DNA from: Ectopseudomonas oleovorans
GTDB lineage: Bacteria; Pseudomonadota; Gammaproteobacteria; Pseudomonadales; Pseudomonadaceae
DNA length: 64,000 nt
Assembly (NCBI RefSeq): GCF_003052605.1
Contig: NZ_QASO01000130.1
Coordinates: 148,577-212,576 of the forward strand
Direction of reading: 5' to 3'
Below, piece after piece: positions 36,834 to 48,039 of the stretch (position 1 is its first letter; the number at the start of each line of letters is the position of its first letter). The notes beneath the pieces are model-generated. The model made no database searches, was not told the DNA's origin, and was given only the letters and a program-made list of their open reading frames with translations. The position numbers and the translations under genes were made by a program.

Positions 36834-37604
36834 TTAGTTTTCCAGCGGCGCGAGGATCAGCTGGATGCCACGCGCGCGTATCTGTTCGGCGGCCTGGGTA
36901 TCCAGGCGCTCGTCGGTAATCAGGGTATGCAGGCTGCTCCAGGGCAGTTCCAGATTGGGAATGCGCCGGCCGATCTTGTCGCTCTCGACCATGACGATGA
37001 CTTCGCGAGCCACCTCGGCCATCACCCGCGACAGACCGAGCAGCTCGTTGAAGGTGGTGGTACCACGCTCCAGGTCGATGCCGTCGGCGCCAATGAACAG
37101 TTGGTCGAAGTCGTAAGAACGCAGCACCTGTTCGGCCACCTGGCCCTGGAAGGATTCCGAGTGCGGATCCCAGGTACCGCCGGTCATCAGCAGCACCGGC
37201 TCGTGTTCGAGTTCGCGCAGGGCGTTAGCCACATTGAGCGAGTTGGTCATCACCACCAGCCCGGGCTTGTAGCCAAGCTGCGGGATCATCGCCGCCGTGG
37301 TGGTGCCGCTGTCGATGATGATGCGTGCGTGTTCGCGGATGCGCGCCACGCCGGCACGGGCAATCGCCTGCTTGTAGGGAGAAATGGGCTGCGTCGGCTC
37401 GCTGATCAGCTCCTGCGGCACCGGCACCGCGCCGCCGTAGCGACGCAGCAGCAGGCCGTTCTTTTCAAGAGCGGCGAGGTCCTTGCGAATGGTCACTTCG
37501 CTGGTGGCGAAGTGCTGAGCCAGGGCATCCACCGACACCTCGCCCTGCTCAGCGAGCAAGGCAAGAATGGTGTGACGACGTTGCGGCGTATTGCGCTTCG
37601 ACAT
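36834..37604 (-). CDS. DeoR/GlpR-family transcriptional regulator
   Basis: 256 residues. The N-terminal HTH reads RRHTILALLAEQGEVSVDALAQHFATSEVTIRKDLAALE, split between helix 2 and recognition helix, and the C-terminal sugar-phosphate sensor has IDSGTTTAAMIPQL and GADGIDLERGTTTFNE. Its position directly before glmS and after glmU suggests a sensor of amino-sugar phosphates controlling glmS, which is inference. A possible operator, TTTCGATTCGAAA, lies a few bases upstream of its start at about 37613-37625. Confidence 0.88.
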   Translation of the reverse strand: MSKRNTPQRRHTILALLAEQGEVSVDALAQHFATSEVTIRKDLAALEKNGLLLRRYGGAVPVPQELISEPTQPISPYKQAIARAGVARIREHARIIIDSGTTTAAMIPQLGYKPGLVVMTNSLNVANALRELEHEPVLLMTGGTWDPHSESFQGQVAEQVLRSYDFDQLFIGADGIDLERGTTTFNELLGLSRVMAEVAREVIVMVESDKIGRRIPNLELPWSSLHTLITDERLDTQAAEQIRARGIQLILAPLEN

Positions 37605-37612
37605 GCTTAAGT

Positions 37613-37625
37613 TTCGATTCGAAAG
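37613..37625. promoter_or_regulatory. Possible DeoR-type operator before the regulator gene
   Basis: TTTCGATTCGAAA is a near-palindrome of TTCGA half-sites typical for DeoR/GlpR regulators, placed 9 bp ahead of the start codon, suggesting autoregulation. Confidence 0.4.
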
Positions 37626-37677
37626 ATAACGGCGCGAATCAAAACATATGATCGAAAAGCCCGCAAGCGTCCGCCGG

Positions 37678-38289
37678 TCAGTTCAGCGTCAGCTTGACCC
37701 CGAAGCCGACCAGGCACAGCCCCGCCAACTTCTCGAGACCACGGGCGATACGCGGGTTGGCGCGCATATGCTCGGCGAGAAAGTGCGTCAGCAGCACGAT
37801 AAGAAGGCCGTAGAGAAAGGTCAGCGCCATGATGGTCACTGCCATGAAAGCGAACGTAGTCAGTCCCTGATGGCGCTGCGGGTCGATGAACAGCGGGAAG
37901 AAGGCCATATAGAAAATGATGGCCTTGGGGTTGAAGACCGTGATCACCAGGGTTTGCCAGAGGTACTGGCGCGGCTTGATCTCCAGTGTCGGCGCCGCCC
38001 CCGGCTTGGCCAGAATCATGCGCAGGCCGAGGTAGACCAGGTAGGCCGCACCGAGCCACTGCACGACATGGAAGGCCGCCGGATAGGCCTTGAGCAGCGC
38101 AGCAACACCGGCCACCGCCAACCACAGCAGCACCTGGTCGCCGAAGATGATACCGAAGGTCGAAGCCAGCCCGCCACGAATCCCGCCCTTGCCGGTGGAG
38201 AGAATCAAGGCCAGGTTACCCGGGCCAGGAATGGCCAGCAGGATGATGAAGGCCACCACGAAGGCGGCATAATCCGTCACACCGAGCAT
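37678..38289 (-). CDS. LysE/RhtB-family amino-acid exporter
   Basis: 203 residues, six hydrophobic spans. The family motif IPGPGNLALILSTGKGGIRGG is near the N-terminus, with FNPKAIIFYMAFFPLFID in the middle. Members export amino acids or related small molecules by proton exchange; the substrate cannot be told. It sits alone between the deoR-type gene and glmU on the same strand; a DnaA-box word lies just before its start at 38310. Confidence 0.9.
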   Translation of the reverse strand: MLGVTDYAAFVVAFIILLAIPGPGNLALILSTGKGGIRGGLASTFGIIFGDQVLLWLAVAGVAALLKAYPAAFHVVQWLGAAYLVYLGLRMILAKPGAAPTLEIKPRQYLWQTLVITVFNPKAIIFYMAFFPLFIDPQRHQGLTTFAFMAVTIMALTFLYGLLIVLLTHFLAEHMRANPRIARGLEKLAGLCLVGFGVKLTLN

Positions 38290-38345
38290 ACAGGACTGTC
38301 TCCGGCAGGTTATCCACAGGCCCGGTCACCCAGACCCGATCGGGT

Positions 38346-39704
38346 TCACTTCTTGGTGGGGCGCTTCCAGCCTTCTATATTGCGCTGCTTGGCCCGACCC
38401 ACTGCCAGCATATCGGCCGGCACATCGCTGGTCACTACCGAACCGGCACCCGTGGTCGCACGGTCGCCCAGCGTGACAGGCGCCACAAGGGCACTGTTGG
38501 AGCCGATGAATACGTCCTCGCCCATAATGGTGCGGAACTTGTTGGCACCGTCGTAGTTACAGGTGATAGTGCCGGCGCCGATATTGCTGCGCGCACCGAT
38601 CTCGGCATCGCCCAGATAGCTCAGGTGGCCGGCCTTGGCGCCCTGCCCCAGCACGGCGTTCTTCAGCTCGACGAAGTTACCCACATGAGCCTTGGCGCCC
38701 AGTTTGGTGCCGGGACGCAGGCGGGCGAACGGACCACAGTCGGCGCCCTCGCCCATCTCGGCACCTTCCAGGTGGCTGTTGGCCTTGACGATGGCGCCCT
38801 TGCGCAGCACCGAGTCCTTGATCACGCAGTTGGGGCCGATCTGCACATCGTCCTCGATCACCACCTTGCCTTCGAGGATGACGTTGATGTCGATGGTCAC
38901 GTCGCGGCCAATGCTGACTTCGCCACGCACATCGAAACGATGCGGATCGCGCAGGGTGACGCCCTGGGCCATCAGGCGGCGGGCCATCCGCTGCTGGTAA
39001 TGGCATTCGAGCTGCGCGAGCTGAATGCGGTCATTGGCACCCAGCACTTCCATCTCGTCGGCGGCACGCTCGGTGGCCACGGTCAGGCCATCGGCAACGG
39101 CCATGGCGATCACGTCGGTCAGGTAGTACTCGCCCTGGGCGTTGCTGTTGGACAGACGCCCCAGCCAGTCGGCCAGGCGCTTGCCCGGTACGGCGAGGAT
39201 GCCGGTATTGCCTTCGCGGATCTGCCGCTGCGCGTCGCTGGCGTCCTTGTGCTCGACGATGGCCTGCACCACGCCGGCCTCATCACGGACGATACGGCCG
39301 TAACCGGTCGGGTCAGCCAGCTCGACGGTGAGCAGGCCCAACTGATCATCGCTGACCAGGGCCAGCAGGCGCTGCAGGGTGGCAGGCTCGATTAGCGGCA
39401 CGTCGCCATAGAGAATCAGCACGCGCTCGGCGCTGAGCTGTGGCAGAGCCTGAGCCACGGCATGGCCGGTACCCAGCTGCTCGGCCTGGATGACGAAATT
39501 CAGGTCATCGGCGGCCAGGCGCTCGCGCACGGTGTCGGCGCCATGCCCGATCACCACCTGGATGCTCTGCGGCTGCAGGCTGCGTGCGGTGTCGATGACA
39601 TGCCCGAGCATGGGTTTGTCGGCGACCGGGTGCAGTACCTTGGGCAGCGCCGAACGCATGCGCGTGCCCTGGCCAGCGGCAAGAATGACGATATCCAGAC
39701 TCAT
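38346..39704 (-). CDS. glmU: Bifunctional GlmU (acetyltransferase / uridyltransferase)
   Basis: 452 residues from ATG 39704, with AAGGAG upstream; the frame extends to 39725 but that start lacks a site. The N-terminal nucleotidyltransferase starts IVILAAGQGTRMRSALPKVLH, and the C-terminal half is a left-handed hexapeptide helix (IGPNCVIKDSVLRKGAIV) with the active-site FVELKNAVLG and GTITCNYDGANKF. It makes UDP-N-acetylglucosamine from glucosamine-1-phosphate, the step after GlmS/GlmM. It follows the atp operon behind a terminator. Confidence 0.97.
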   Translation of the reverse strand: MSLDIVILAAGQGTRMRSALPKVLHPVADKPMLGHVIDTARSLQPQSIQVVIGHGADTVRERLAADDLNFVIQAEQLGTGHAVAQALPQLSAERVLILYGDVPLIEPATLQRLLALVSDDQLGLLTVELADPTGYGRIVRDEAGVVQAIVEHKDASDAQRQIREGNTGILAVPGKRLADWLGRLSNSNAQGEYYLTDVIAMAVADGLTVATERAADEMEVLGANDRIQLAQLECHYQQRMARRLMAQGVTLRDPHRFDVRGEVSIGRDVTIDINVILEGKVVIEDDVQIGPNCVIKDSVLRKGAIVKANSHLEGAEMGEGADCGPFARLRPGTKLGAKAHVGNFVELKNAVLGQGAKAGHLSYLGDAEIGARSNIGAGTITCNYDGANKFRTIMGEDVFIGSNSALVAPVTLGDRATTGAGSVVTSDVPADMLAVGRAKQRNIEGWKRPTKK

Positions 39705-39777
39705 AGAAAGCTCCTTGCTGGGCAAGAGTTGGCCGCGGCCAGAGGGCCGCGCGAAGAAAGCGCTATTTTGCCAGAAA

Positions 39778-39809
39778 CGTAAAGGGGCGACCTAAGTCGC
39801 CCCTTTACG
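39778..39809. terminator. Terminator of the atp operon
   Basis: CGTAAAGGGGCGAC-ctaa-GTCGCCCCTTTACG is a perfect 14-bp stem, 19 bp past the atpC stop codon; leftward it is followed by TTTCTGGC. Confidence 0.8.
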
Positions 39810-39827
39810 TGATACCGCGATACGCGA

Positions 39828-40262
39828 TCAGCGGATGCGGCCGCCGAACTTCTTGCGCATTTCTTCGATGGTGCGCAGCTGGGCAGCTGCCTCGGCCAGG
39901 CGTGCTGCCGCACTGCCGTAGTCGAACTCGGTGCCCTTTTCGCTCAGCGCCTTCTCGGCCGCCTTGCGCGCCTCGATGGCGGCGGCTTCATCCAGGTCGC
40001 CGGCGCGAACAGCGGTGTCGGCAAGTACCTTCACCATGCTCGGCTGAACCTCCAGGAAGCCACCGGAGATGTAGAACACCTCCTCGGTGCCACCCTGCTT
40101 GATCACTCGCACCGGACCCGGCTTGAGATCGGTCAGCAGCGGGGTGTGGCCCGGCAGGATACCCAGGTCACCGAGGTGACCGTGGGCGATGACCATTTCC
40201 ACCAGCCCCGAGAACAGCTCTTCTTCCGCACTGACGATATCGCAGTGGACTGACATAGCCAT
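39828..40262 (-). CDS. atpC: ATP synthase epsilon subunit
   Basis: 144 residues from ATG 40262 (MAMSVHCDIVSAEEELFSGL) with GAGG upstream. The beta-sandwich (GDLGILPGHTPLLTDLKPGPVRV) and C-terminal helical hairpin of the epsilon subunit are complete. It is part of the rotor stalk and inhibits ATP hydrolysis. It is the last gene of the operon; the frame open to 40334 overlaps the atpD end gap and is not used. Confidence 0.96.
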   Translation of the reverse strand: MAMSVHCDIVSAEEELFSGLVEMVIAHGHLGDLGILPGHTPLLTDLKPGPVRVIKQGGTEEVFYISGGFLEVQPSMVKVLADTAVRAGDLDEAAAIEARKAAEKALSEKGTEFDYGSAAARLAEAAAQLRTIEEMRKKFGGRIR

Positions 40263-40341
40263 AACAATGCCTCGGTTGAGAGGCCGGATCGGGCTGCTGC
40301 CCGCTCCGGCGCGGACGCCCTCTGGAGGGCGCACCCATTAC

Positions 40342-41718
40342 TTACAGTTTCTTGGCTTTCTCGATGGCTTCGTCGATGCCGCCTACCATGTAGAACGCTT
40401 GTTCCGGCAGGTGGTCGTAATCGCCTTTGAGAATGCCGCTGAAGCCGGCAATGGTGTCCTTCAGGGACACGTACTTGCCCGGGGCACCGGTGAAGACTTC
40501 AGCCACGAAGAACGGCTGGGACAGGAAGCGCTGGATCTTACGAGCGCGCGCTACCAGCAGCTTGTCGTCTTCGGACAGTTCGTCCATACCCAGGATCGCG
40601 ATGATGTCCTTCAGCTCCTTGTAGCGCTGCAGAACATACTGAACGCCACGAGCGGTCTCGTAGTGCTCCTGGCCGATCACGTTCGGATCCAGCTGACGGC
40701 TGGTGGAGTCCAGCGGGTCAACGGCCGGGTAGATACCCAGGGAAGCGATGTCACGGCTCAGTACGACGGTGGCGTCCAAGTGGGCGAAGGTGGTCGCCGG
40801 GCTCGGGTCGGTCAGGTCGTCCGCAGGTACGTAGACGGCCTGGATCGAGGTAATGGAGCCTTTCTTGGTGGAGGTAATACGCTCCTGCAGAACGCCCATC
40901 TCCTCGGCCAGGGTCGGCTGGTAACCTACTGCCGACGGCATACGGCCGAGCAGTGCGGATACTTCGGTACCGGCCAGGGTGTAACGGTAGATGTTGTCGA
41001 CGAACAGCAGAACGTCACGGCCTTCGTCACGGAACTTCTCGGCCATGGTCAGACCGGTCAGCGCGACGCGCAGACGGTTGCCTGGTGGCTCGTTCATCTG
41101 ACCGTAGACCAGGGCTACCTTGTCGAGAACGTTGGAGTCCTTCATCTCGTGGTAGAAGTCGTTACCCTCACGAGTACGCTCACCTACACCGGCGAACACG
41201 GAATAACCGCTGTGCTCGATGGCGATGTTACGGATCAGTTCCATCATGTTCACGGTCTTGCCGACACCGGCGCCACCGAACAGACCGACCTTACCACCCT
41301 TGGCGAACGGGCAGACCAGGTCAATAACCTTGATCCCGGTTTCCAGCAGGTCATTGCCACCGGCTTGCTCGGCATAGCTCGGTGCAGCGCGGTGGATTTC
41401 CCACTGCTCTTCTTCACCGATGGGGCCGGCTTCGTCGATCGGGTTGCCCAGCACGTCCATGATCCGGCCCAGGGTCGCTTTACCGACCGGTACGGAGATG
41501 GCCTTGCCAGTGCTGTTGACGTCCAGGCCACGCTTGAGGCCTTCGGTCGAACCCATGGCAATGGTACGTACCACGCCGTCGCCCAGCTGCTGCTGGACTT
41601 CCAGGGTGGTTTCAGCGCCCTGTACCTTCAGGGCTTCGTATACGTTCGGCACCTGATCGCGCGGGAATTCCACGTCGATAACGGCGCCGATGATTTGAAC
41701 GATACGTCCGCTACTCAT
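40342..41718 (-). CDS. atpD: ATP synthase beta subunit, catalytic
   Basis: 458 residues. Walker A GGAGVGKTVNMMELIRN, the GERTREGNDFYHEM block, Walker B DVLLFVDNIYRY and the DELSEDD form of the DELSEED motif identify the catalytic F1 subunit. It hydrolyses or makes ATP at three sites per enzyme. Very strong codon bias fits high expression. It is in the order atpG-atpD-atpC. Confidence 0.98.
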   Translation of the reverse strand: MSSGRIVQIIGAVIDVEFPRDQVPNVYEALKVQGAETTLEVQQQLGDGVVRTIAMGSTEGLKRGLDVNSTGKAISVPVGKATLGRIMDVLGNPIDEAGPIGEEEQWEIHRAAPSYAEQAGGNDLLETGIKVIDLVCPFAKGGKVGLFGGAGVGKTVNMMELIRNIAIEHSGYSVFAGVGERTREGNDFYHEMKDSNVLDKVALVYGQMNEPPGNRLRVALTGLTMAEKFRDEGRDVLLFVDNIYRYTLAGTEVSALLGRMPSAVGYQPTLAEEMGVLQERITSTKKGSITSIQAVYVPADDLTDPSPATTFAHLDATVVLSRDIASLGIYPAVDPLDSTSRQLDPNVIGQEHYETARGVQYVLQRYKELKDIIAILGMDELSEDDKLLVARARKIQRFLSQPFFVAEVFTGAPGKYVSLKDTIAGFSGILKGDYDHLPEQAFYMVGGIDEAIEKAKKL

Positions 41719-41748
41719 CTTTGGTTCCTCTGAATATTTGAACCGTTC

Positions 41749-42612
41749 TTAAACCGCGGCAGCGCCGCCGACGATTTCCGAAATTTCCTGGGTGATCGCT
41801 GCCTGACGCGCCTTGTTGTAAACCAGCTGCAGGTCTTTGATGAGCTCACCGGCGTTGTCGGTTGCGTTCTTCATCGCGATCATCCGCGCAGCCTGTTCGC
41901 ACGCGCTGTTCTCGACCACGGACTGATAGACCTGCGACTCGATGTAGCGTACCAGCAGGGCATCCAGCAGTTGCTGGGCGTCCGGCTCGTACACGTAGTC
42001 CCACAGACCTTTCTGTACACCCTGCGCATCGCTGGCGGCCAGCGGTAGCAACTGCTGCACTTCCGGCTTCTGCGTCATGGTGTTGACGAACTTGTTCGAC
42101 ACCAGATACAGGCGGTCGATACGGCCCTCGGCGTAGGCATCCAGCACGACCTTGACGCTACCGATCAGGTCGTTGATGGACGGCTCTTCACCCAGCTTGC
42201 TGATGGCAGCAACCACGTTGCCCCCGTTGCTGCGGAAAAAGCTCGCGCCCTTGCTGCCTACCACGCAGAAATCGGCCTCGACCTTCTGGTCGCGCCATTC
42301 CTTCAGGCTTTTCAACAACGCCTTGAACAGGTTGATGTTCAAGCCACCGCACAGACCACGATCCGAGGTCACCACGATATAACCGACGCGCTTTACATCA
42401 CGCTCCACCATAAACGAGTGGCGGTATTCCGGGTTCGCGTTGGCCAGGTGACCAATCACCTGACGAATACGCTCGGCGTAGGGGCGACCGGCAGCCATGC
42501 GCTGTTGAGCCTTGCGCATTTTGCTGACCGCCACTTTTTCCATGGCGCTGGTGATCTTTTGCGTGCTTTTGATGCTCGCAATCTTGCTGCGAATCTCTTT
42601 TGCGCCTGCCAT
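41749..42612 (-). CDS. atpG: ATP synthase gamma subunit
   Basis: 287 residues with the N-terminal helix AGAKEIRSKIASIKSTQKITSAMEKV cut into two coils, SDRGLCGGLNINLF in the middle, and the C-terminal rotor helix ENSACEQAARMIAMKNATDNA. It is the central shaft that couples F0 rotation to the catalytic subunits. Spaced 48 bp after atpA. Confidence 0.97.
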   Translation of the reverse strand: MAGAKEIRSKIASIKSTQKITSAMEKVAVSKMRKAQQRMAAGRPYAERIRQVIGHLANANPEYRHSFMVERDVKRVGYIVVTSDRGLCGGLNINLFKALLKSLKEWRDQKVEADFCVVGSKGASFFRSNGGNVVAAISKLGEEPSINDLIGSVKVVLDAYAEGRIDRLYLVSNKFVNTMTQKPEVQQLLPLAASDAQGVQKGLWDYVYEPDAQQLLDALLVRYIESQVYQSVVENSACEQAARMIAMKNATDNAGELIKDLQLVYNKARQAAITQEISEIVGGAAAV

Positions 42613-42660
42613 TTCACACCTTTTGGTTCAAGCAGGCGGGGGCCGAAGCCCCCGCTGCGG

Positions 42661-44205
<1,545 letters not shown>

Positions 44206-44226
44206 AGCTCTGCTGCCCCTTCAAAC

Positions 44227-44763
44227 TCAAGATTTCAATGCTTCGGCCAGCTTCGCGAGTTTGCCGCGAACTGAGCCATCGATAACCAGGTCGCCGGCGC
44301 GGATCAGTACACCACCGATCAAGGTGGCATCTTCCGCGGCGTGCAGACGCACTTCTCGGCCGAGCCGTGCACTGAGAACCTTGGCGAGTTTGTCTTGCTG
44401 TTCATCGCTCAATGCGAAGGCACTGGTGACATCCACGTCGATCGACTTCTCCTGCTCGGCCTTGTACAGCTCGAACTGGGCGAAGATGTCCGGCAACAGG
44501 GCCAGACGGTCGTTCTCGGCGACGACATGGATGAAGTTCTGTGCCTGGGCGTCGAACTTGTCGCCACACACCTCGATGAAGGCGGTGGCCTTTTCTGTAC
44601 TCGTCAGACGCGGGGCCTTGAGCACGCGCTGCATGGTGTCGTCGAGCGACACCGCTGCAGCCAGGCCGAGCATGGCTGACCAATTGGCCAGTTGCTGGTG
44701 GGCCTGGGCGTGCTCGAAGGCAGCCTTAGCGTAAGGTCGGGCCAGCGTGGTCAGTTCTGCCAT
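44227..44763 (-). CDS. atpH: ATP synthase delta subunit
   Basis: 178 residues, MAELTTLARPYAKAAFEHAQ being the conserved OSCP/delta start, and the end LIGGVLIRAGDLVIDGSVRGKL being the family signature. It links F1 to the peripheral b-subunit stalk. It lies 14 bp after atpF. Confidence 0.97.
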   Translation of the reverse strand: MAELTTLARPYAKAAFEHAQAHQQLANWSAMLGLAAAVSLDDTMQRVLKAPRLTSTEKATAFIEVCGDKFDAQAQNFIHVVAENDRLALLPDIFAQFELYKAEQEKSIDVDVTSAFALSDEQQDKLAKVLSARLGREVRLHAAEDATLIGGVLIRAGDLVIDGSVRGKLAKLAEALKS

Positions 44764-44777
44764 GATCGCGCCCTCGC

Positions 44778-45248
44778 TTAAATTTCGGCTGCCAGTTTGT
44801 TAACCAGCTCCGCATGCGCGCTTTGGTCGATGGATGCGCCCAGGATCTTCTCCGCACCGCTGACCGCCAGGCTGCCCACTTGGGCGCGCAGGGCGTCTTT
44901 GATGCCGTTGATTTCCTGTTCGATCTCGGCCTGAGCCTGAGCCTTCACACGGTCAGCTTCGCCACGGGCCTGATCACGGGCTTCGTCGACGATCTGCGCC
45001 GCGCGCTTCTTGGCCTGCTCGATGATTTCGGCAGCCTGACCTTTGGCGTCGCGCAGTTGCTGGGCCACTTTCTCGTGGGCCAGCTCCAGATCACGAGCCG
45101 CGCGGTTGGCAGCGTCCAAGCCGTCTGCGATCTTCTTCTGGCGTTCCTGCAGAGCCGTAATGACCGGAGGCCATACGAACTTCATGCAGAACAGCACGAA
45201 GATGAAGAAGGCAACGGACTGGCCAATCAGGGTTGCATTAATGTTCAC
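44778..45248 (-). CDS. atpF: ATP synthase b subunit
   Basis: 156 residues: one N-terminal membrane span (ATLIGQSVAFFIFVLFCMKFVW) and a long charged coiled coil (QERQKKIADGLDAANRAARD to about residue 130). It forms the dimeric outer stalk of the enzyme. It follows atpE by 56 bp. Confidence 0.97.
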   Translation of the reverse strand: MNINATLIGQSVAFFIFVLFCMKFVWPPVITALQERQKKIADGLDAANRAARDLELAHEKVAQQLRDAKGQAAEIIEQAKKRAAQIVDEARDQARGEADRVKAQAQAEIEQEINGIKDALRAQVGSLAVSGAEKILGASIDQSAHAELVNKLAAEI

Positions 45249-45304
45249 GCCAACACCTCGCTCGTTCGTTGTCCGTCACACCAATTCACTCGGAAGCGAG
45301 TGAA

Positions 45305-45562
45305 TCAGCCTGCGATTTGACCAACGAAGGGGTTCGCGAAGGTGAAGAACAGTGCGATACCAACACCGATCATGGTCACGGCGTCGAGCAGACCGGCGAC
45401 GATGAACATTTTCACTTGCAGCATCGGAACCATTTCCGGCTGACGCGCGGCGCCTTCCAGGAACTTGCCACCCAGCAGACCGAAACCGATGGCGGTACCC
45501 AGGGCACCCAGGCCGATCAGCAGTGCAACGGCGATAGCGGTCAAACCAACTACAGTTTCCAT
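45305..45562 (-). CDS. atpE: ATP synthase c subunit
   Basis: 85 residues, a hairpin of two membrane helices: [23 protein letters not shown] and [20 protein letters not shown]. The polar loop RQPE joins them. The proton-binding acid is the Asp in LLDAVT, as in proton-driven Pseudomonas enzymes; the sodium-type ligand set is not seen. It builds the F0 rotor ring. Confidence 0.97.
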
Positions 45563-45710
45563 TTTTCCTCCCGACTTACAGTCGTATTGGTTAAGGTTTT
45601 TGTTGAAGCGGTAAAGCGAAATCGTTTGTTTACAGCGGCCCCGAGGCCGTGGCCGCGGGGTTTGTCCTGGCAGGCGCCGCCTGGGGCGACGCCGCGGAAC
45701 TTGTTACGGC

Positions 45711-46577
45711 TTAGTGGTTATCTTCGTGCGCCATCGACAGGTAGACGATGGTCAGCATCATGAAGATGAACGCTTGCAGCACGATGATCAGGATGTGGAA
45801 GATGGCCCAGGCCAGCTGCAGCACACCGCCCAGACCGCCGAGCAGCAGGCCGCCGCTGTACATGATGGCGATCAGGATGAAGATCAGTTCGCCGGCATAC
45901 AGGTTGCCGAACAGACGCAGGGCCAGGGACACCGGCTTGGCGATCAGGGTGACGAACTCGAGCAGGAAGTTCACCGGGATCAGCAGGATCTTCAGCGCGA
46001 TGTTGTCCGAGCTGAACGGGTGCATGGTCAGCTCGCCGAGGAAACCGCCGATGCCCTTGACCTTGACGCTGTAGAACAGGATCAGGGCGAATACCGACAG
46101 GGCCAGGCCCAGGGTGGCGTTCGGGTCGGTGGTGGGTACCACGCGGAAGTACAGGTGCGGGTCGCCGGCGATGGTGGCGGCCAGCATCGGCAGCCAGTCG
46201 ACCGGGATCAGGTCCATGAAGTTCATCAAGAAGACCCAGACGAAGATGGTCAGGGCCAGCGGGGCGATCAGCGGGTTACGCCCGTGGAAGGTGTCCTTGA
46301 CGCTGCCGTCGACGAACTCCACCAGCACTTCGACGAAGTTCTGCAGGCCGCCCGGTTGCCCGGAGGTCGCTTTCCTCGCCGCCAGGCGGAACAGAAGAAT
46401 GAAGATCAGGCCGAGCACCACCGACACCGCCAGGGTGTCGACGTGGAAGGCCCAGAAACCCATTTCCTGGGCTTCCTTTGCGGAGTGGGCGAAACTCCAG
46501 CCATTCACCGGATGCTGACCGAAGGTCAGGTTCGTCAGGTGGTGCTGGATGTAACCCGAAGCGGTATCTGCTGCCAT
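45711..46577 (-). CDS. atpB: ATP synthase a subunit
   Basis: 288 residues with about six membrane spans. The conserved RLFGNLYAGELIFILIA carries the essential arginine of the proton channel; ending LSMAHEDNH. It forms the half-channels that meet the c ring. The 148-bp gap to atpE is GC-rich without a gene. Confidence 0.97.
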   Translation of the reverse strand: MAADTASGYIQHHLTNLTFGQHPVNGWSFAHSAKEAQEMGFWAFHVDTLAVSVVLGLIFILLFRLAARKATSGQPGGLQNFVEVLVEFVDGSVKDTFHGRNPLIAPLALTIFVWVFLMNFMDLIPVDWLPMLAATIAGDPHLYFRVVPTTDPNATLGLALSVFALILFYSVKVKGIGGFLGELTMHPFSSDNIALKILLIPVNFLLEFVTLIAKPVSLALRLFGNLYAGELIFILIAIMYSGGLLLGGLGGVLQLAWAIFHILIIVLQAFIFMMLTIVYLSMAHEDNH

Positions 46578-46594
46578 TATTTGCCTCGAACGCT

Positions 46595-47002
46595 TTAAGG
46601 TCTTGAAAATTTCGTTATCAGCAGCGGGGCGAACCAGCTGACCAGCAGGGTCAGCAGGTAGACACCGAACAAGGCCGGTGCCGCCAGGGGTTTCACGCCC
46701 GCAAACGTCAGTGCGAACAGCACGAACGTCAGAATCAGTTTTCCCGCTTCGCCCGCATAGAAAGAACGGACGATTTCCCGAGCCGCCCGCGCGCCGCTGA
46801 AGCGGAACGCCTTATGGGCGAAATACAGGTTCGGCAACCAGGCGATCAGGCCACCGAGCAGCGCCGAATAACCCGCCACGCCGCCCAACCATTGCCACAT
46901 CACCCCAGCGGCCAGCAGCAGCACGATCAACTGTGCCAGCAGAACCGGGAACACCGGCAGACGATGGAAGGGCCGGCGCTTCGGCATACGGCGTTCCATC
47001 AA
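46595..47002 (-). CDS. atpI: AtpI, assembly-type protein of the ATP synthase operon
   Basis: 135 residues with four hydrophobic spans and a basic N-terminus (MERRMPKRRPFHRL); the first of several close Met codons is used, but 46999 or 46987 could be the true start. AtpI proteins help ring assembly or magnesium handling and are not essential. It is first in the operon, 17 bp before atpB. Confidence 0.9.
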   Translation of the reverse strand: MMERRMPKRRPFHRLPVFPVLLAQLIVLLLAAGVMWQWLGGVAGYSALLGGLIAWLPNLYFAHKAFRFSGARAAREIVRSFYAGEAGKLILTFVLFALTFAGVKPLAAPALFGVYLLTLLVSWFAPLLITKFSRP

Positions 47003-47158
47003 CTGGGTTCCTCGACTATCGACCGCTTTAACTCAATGAATTGGCATAAAAAGTGCCAACAAAATTGCGCGCAGAGTATAGGGGGCCAATTCCCCCCATT
47101 CAACTGCCGGGTAGTGTTTTCCGACCGTGCGCTACACGGCCAGATGTGGCGAATTGTT

Positions 47159-48028
47159 TCAGCGGATATGGGCCAGGACGCCCTGCAATTCGTCGAGGGA
47201 GTTGTAGCGGATCACCAACTGGCCTTTGCCCTTGTTGCCGTGTTTTATCTGCACGGGCGAGCCCAGACGCTCCGCGAGCTTCTGTTCGAGGCGGCTGATG
47301 TCCGGGTCGGGCTTGCTCTTGCTCGGTGCCGGTTTGGCGCTCAGCCACTGGCGCACCAGGGCCTCGGTCTGACGAACGGTGAGGCCGCGTGCGACAACGT
47401 GTCGCGCCGCTTCCACCTGCTGTTCCAGGGGCAGACCGAGCAATGCGCGGGCATGGCCCATCTCCAGGTCGCCATGGGACAGCAGGGTCTTGATCTCCTC
47501 CGGCAGGGCGATCAGGCGCAGCAGGTTAGTGATGGTCACCCGCGATTTGCCGACGGCGTCGGCGACCTGCTGCTGGGTCAGCTCGAACTCCTGCTGCAGG
47601 CGTTGCAGGGCCATGGCTTCCTCGATCGGGTTGAGGTCCTCGCGCTGGATGTTCTCGATCAGCGCCATGGCGATGGCGGCTTCGTCCGGCAGTTCGCGGA
47701 CCATGGCCGGGATCTTCTCCTGGCCGGCCAGTTGGCTGGCGCGCCAGCGGCGTTCGCCGGCGACGATCTCGAAGCGGCCGCCGCCGATCGGGCGCAGGAC
47801 GATGGGTTGCATCACGCCCTGGACGCGAATCGACTGCGCCAGCTCCTCCAGGGCGGTCTGGTCCATGTCGCGGCGCGGCTGGTACTTGCCACGCTGGATC
47901 AGCTCCAGCGGCACGTATTGCAGCTCGCGGCTGTCGACCTGGGCGGCCTCTTCCTGCAGGGCGTTGACGGTGGTGCCGCCGAGCAGGGCGTCCAGGCCTC
48001 GTCCCAGACCTCGTTTCTTCGCAGCCAT
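47159..48028 (-). CDS. parB: ParB, chromosome partition protein
   Basis: 289 residues. The CTPase box shows as IVAGERRWRASQLAG, the central helix-turn-helix region as FELTQQQVADAVGKSRVTITN, and the C-terminal dimer domain as GQLVIRYNSLDELQG. ParB binds parS and spreads to load SMC. Three parS or parS-like sites are in this window (59754, 60384, 498). Its gene begins 12 bp after parA. Confidence 0.97.
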   Translation of the reverse strand: MAAKKRGLGRGLDALLGGTTVNALQEEAAQVDSRELQYVPLELIQRGKYQPRRDMDQTALEELAQSIRVQGVMQPIVLRPIGGGRFEIVAGERRWRASQLAGQEKIPAMVRELPDEAAIAMALIENIQREDLNPIEEAMALQRLQQEFELTQQQVADAVGKSRVTITNLLRLIALPEEIKTLLSHGDLEMGHARALLGLPLEQQVEAARHVVARGLTVRQTEALVRQWLSAKPAPSKSKPDPDISRLEQKLAERLGSPVQIKHGNKGKGQLVIRYNSLDELQGVLAHIR

Positions 48029-48039
48029 GCGGGGGTTCC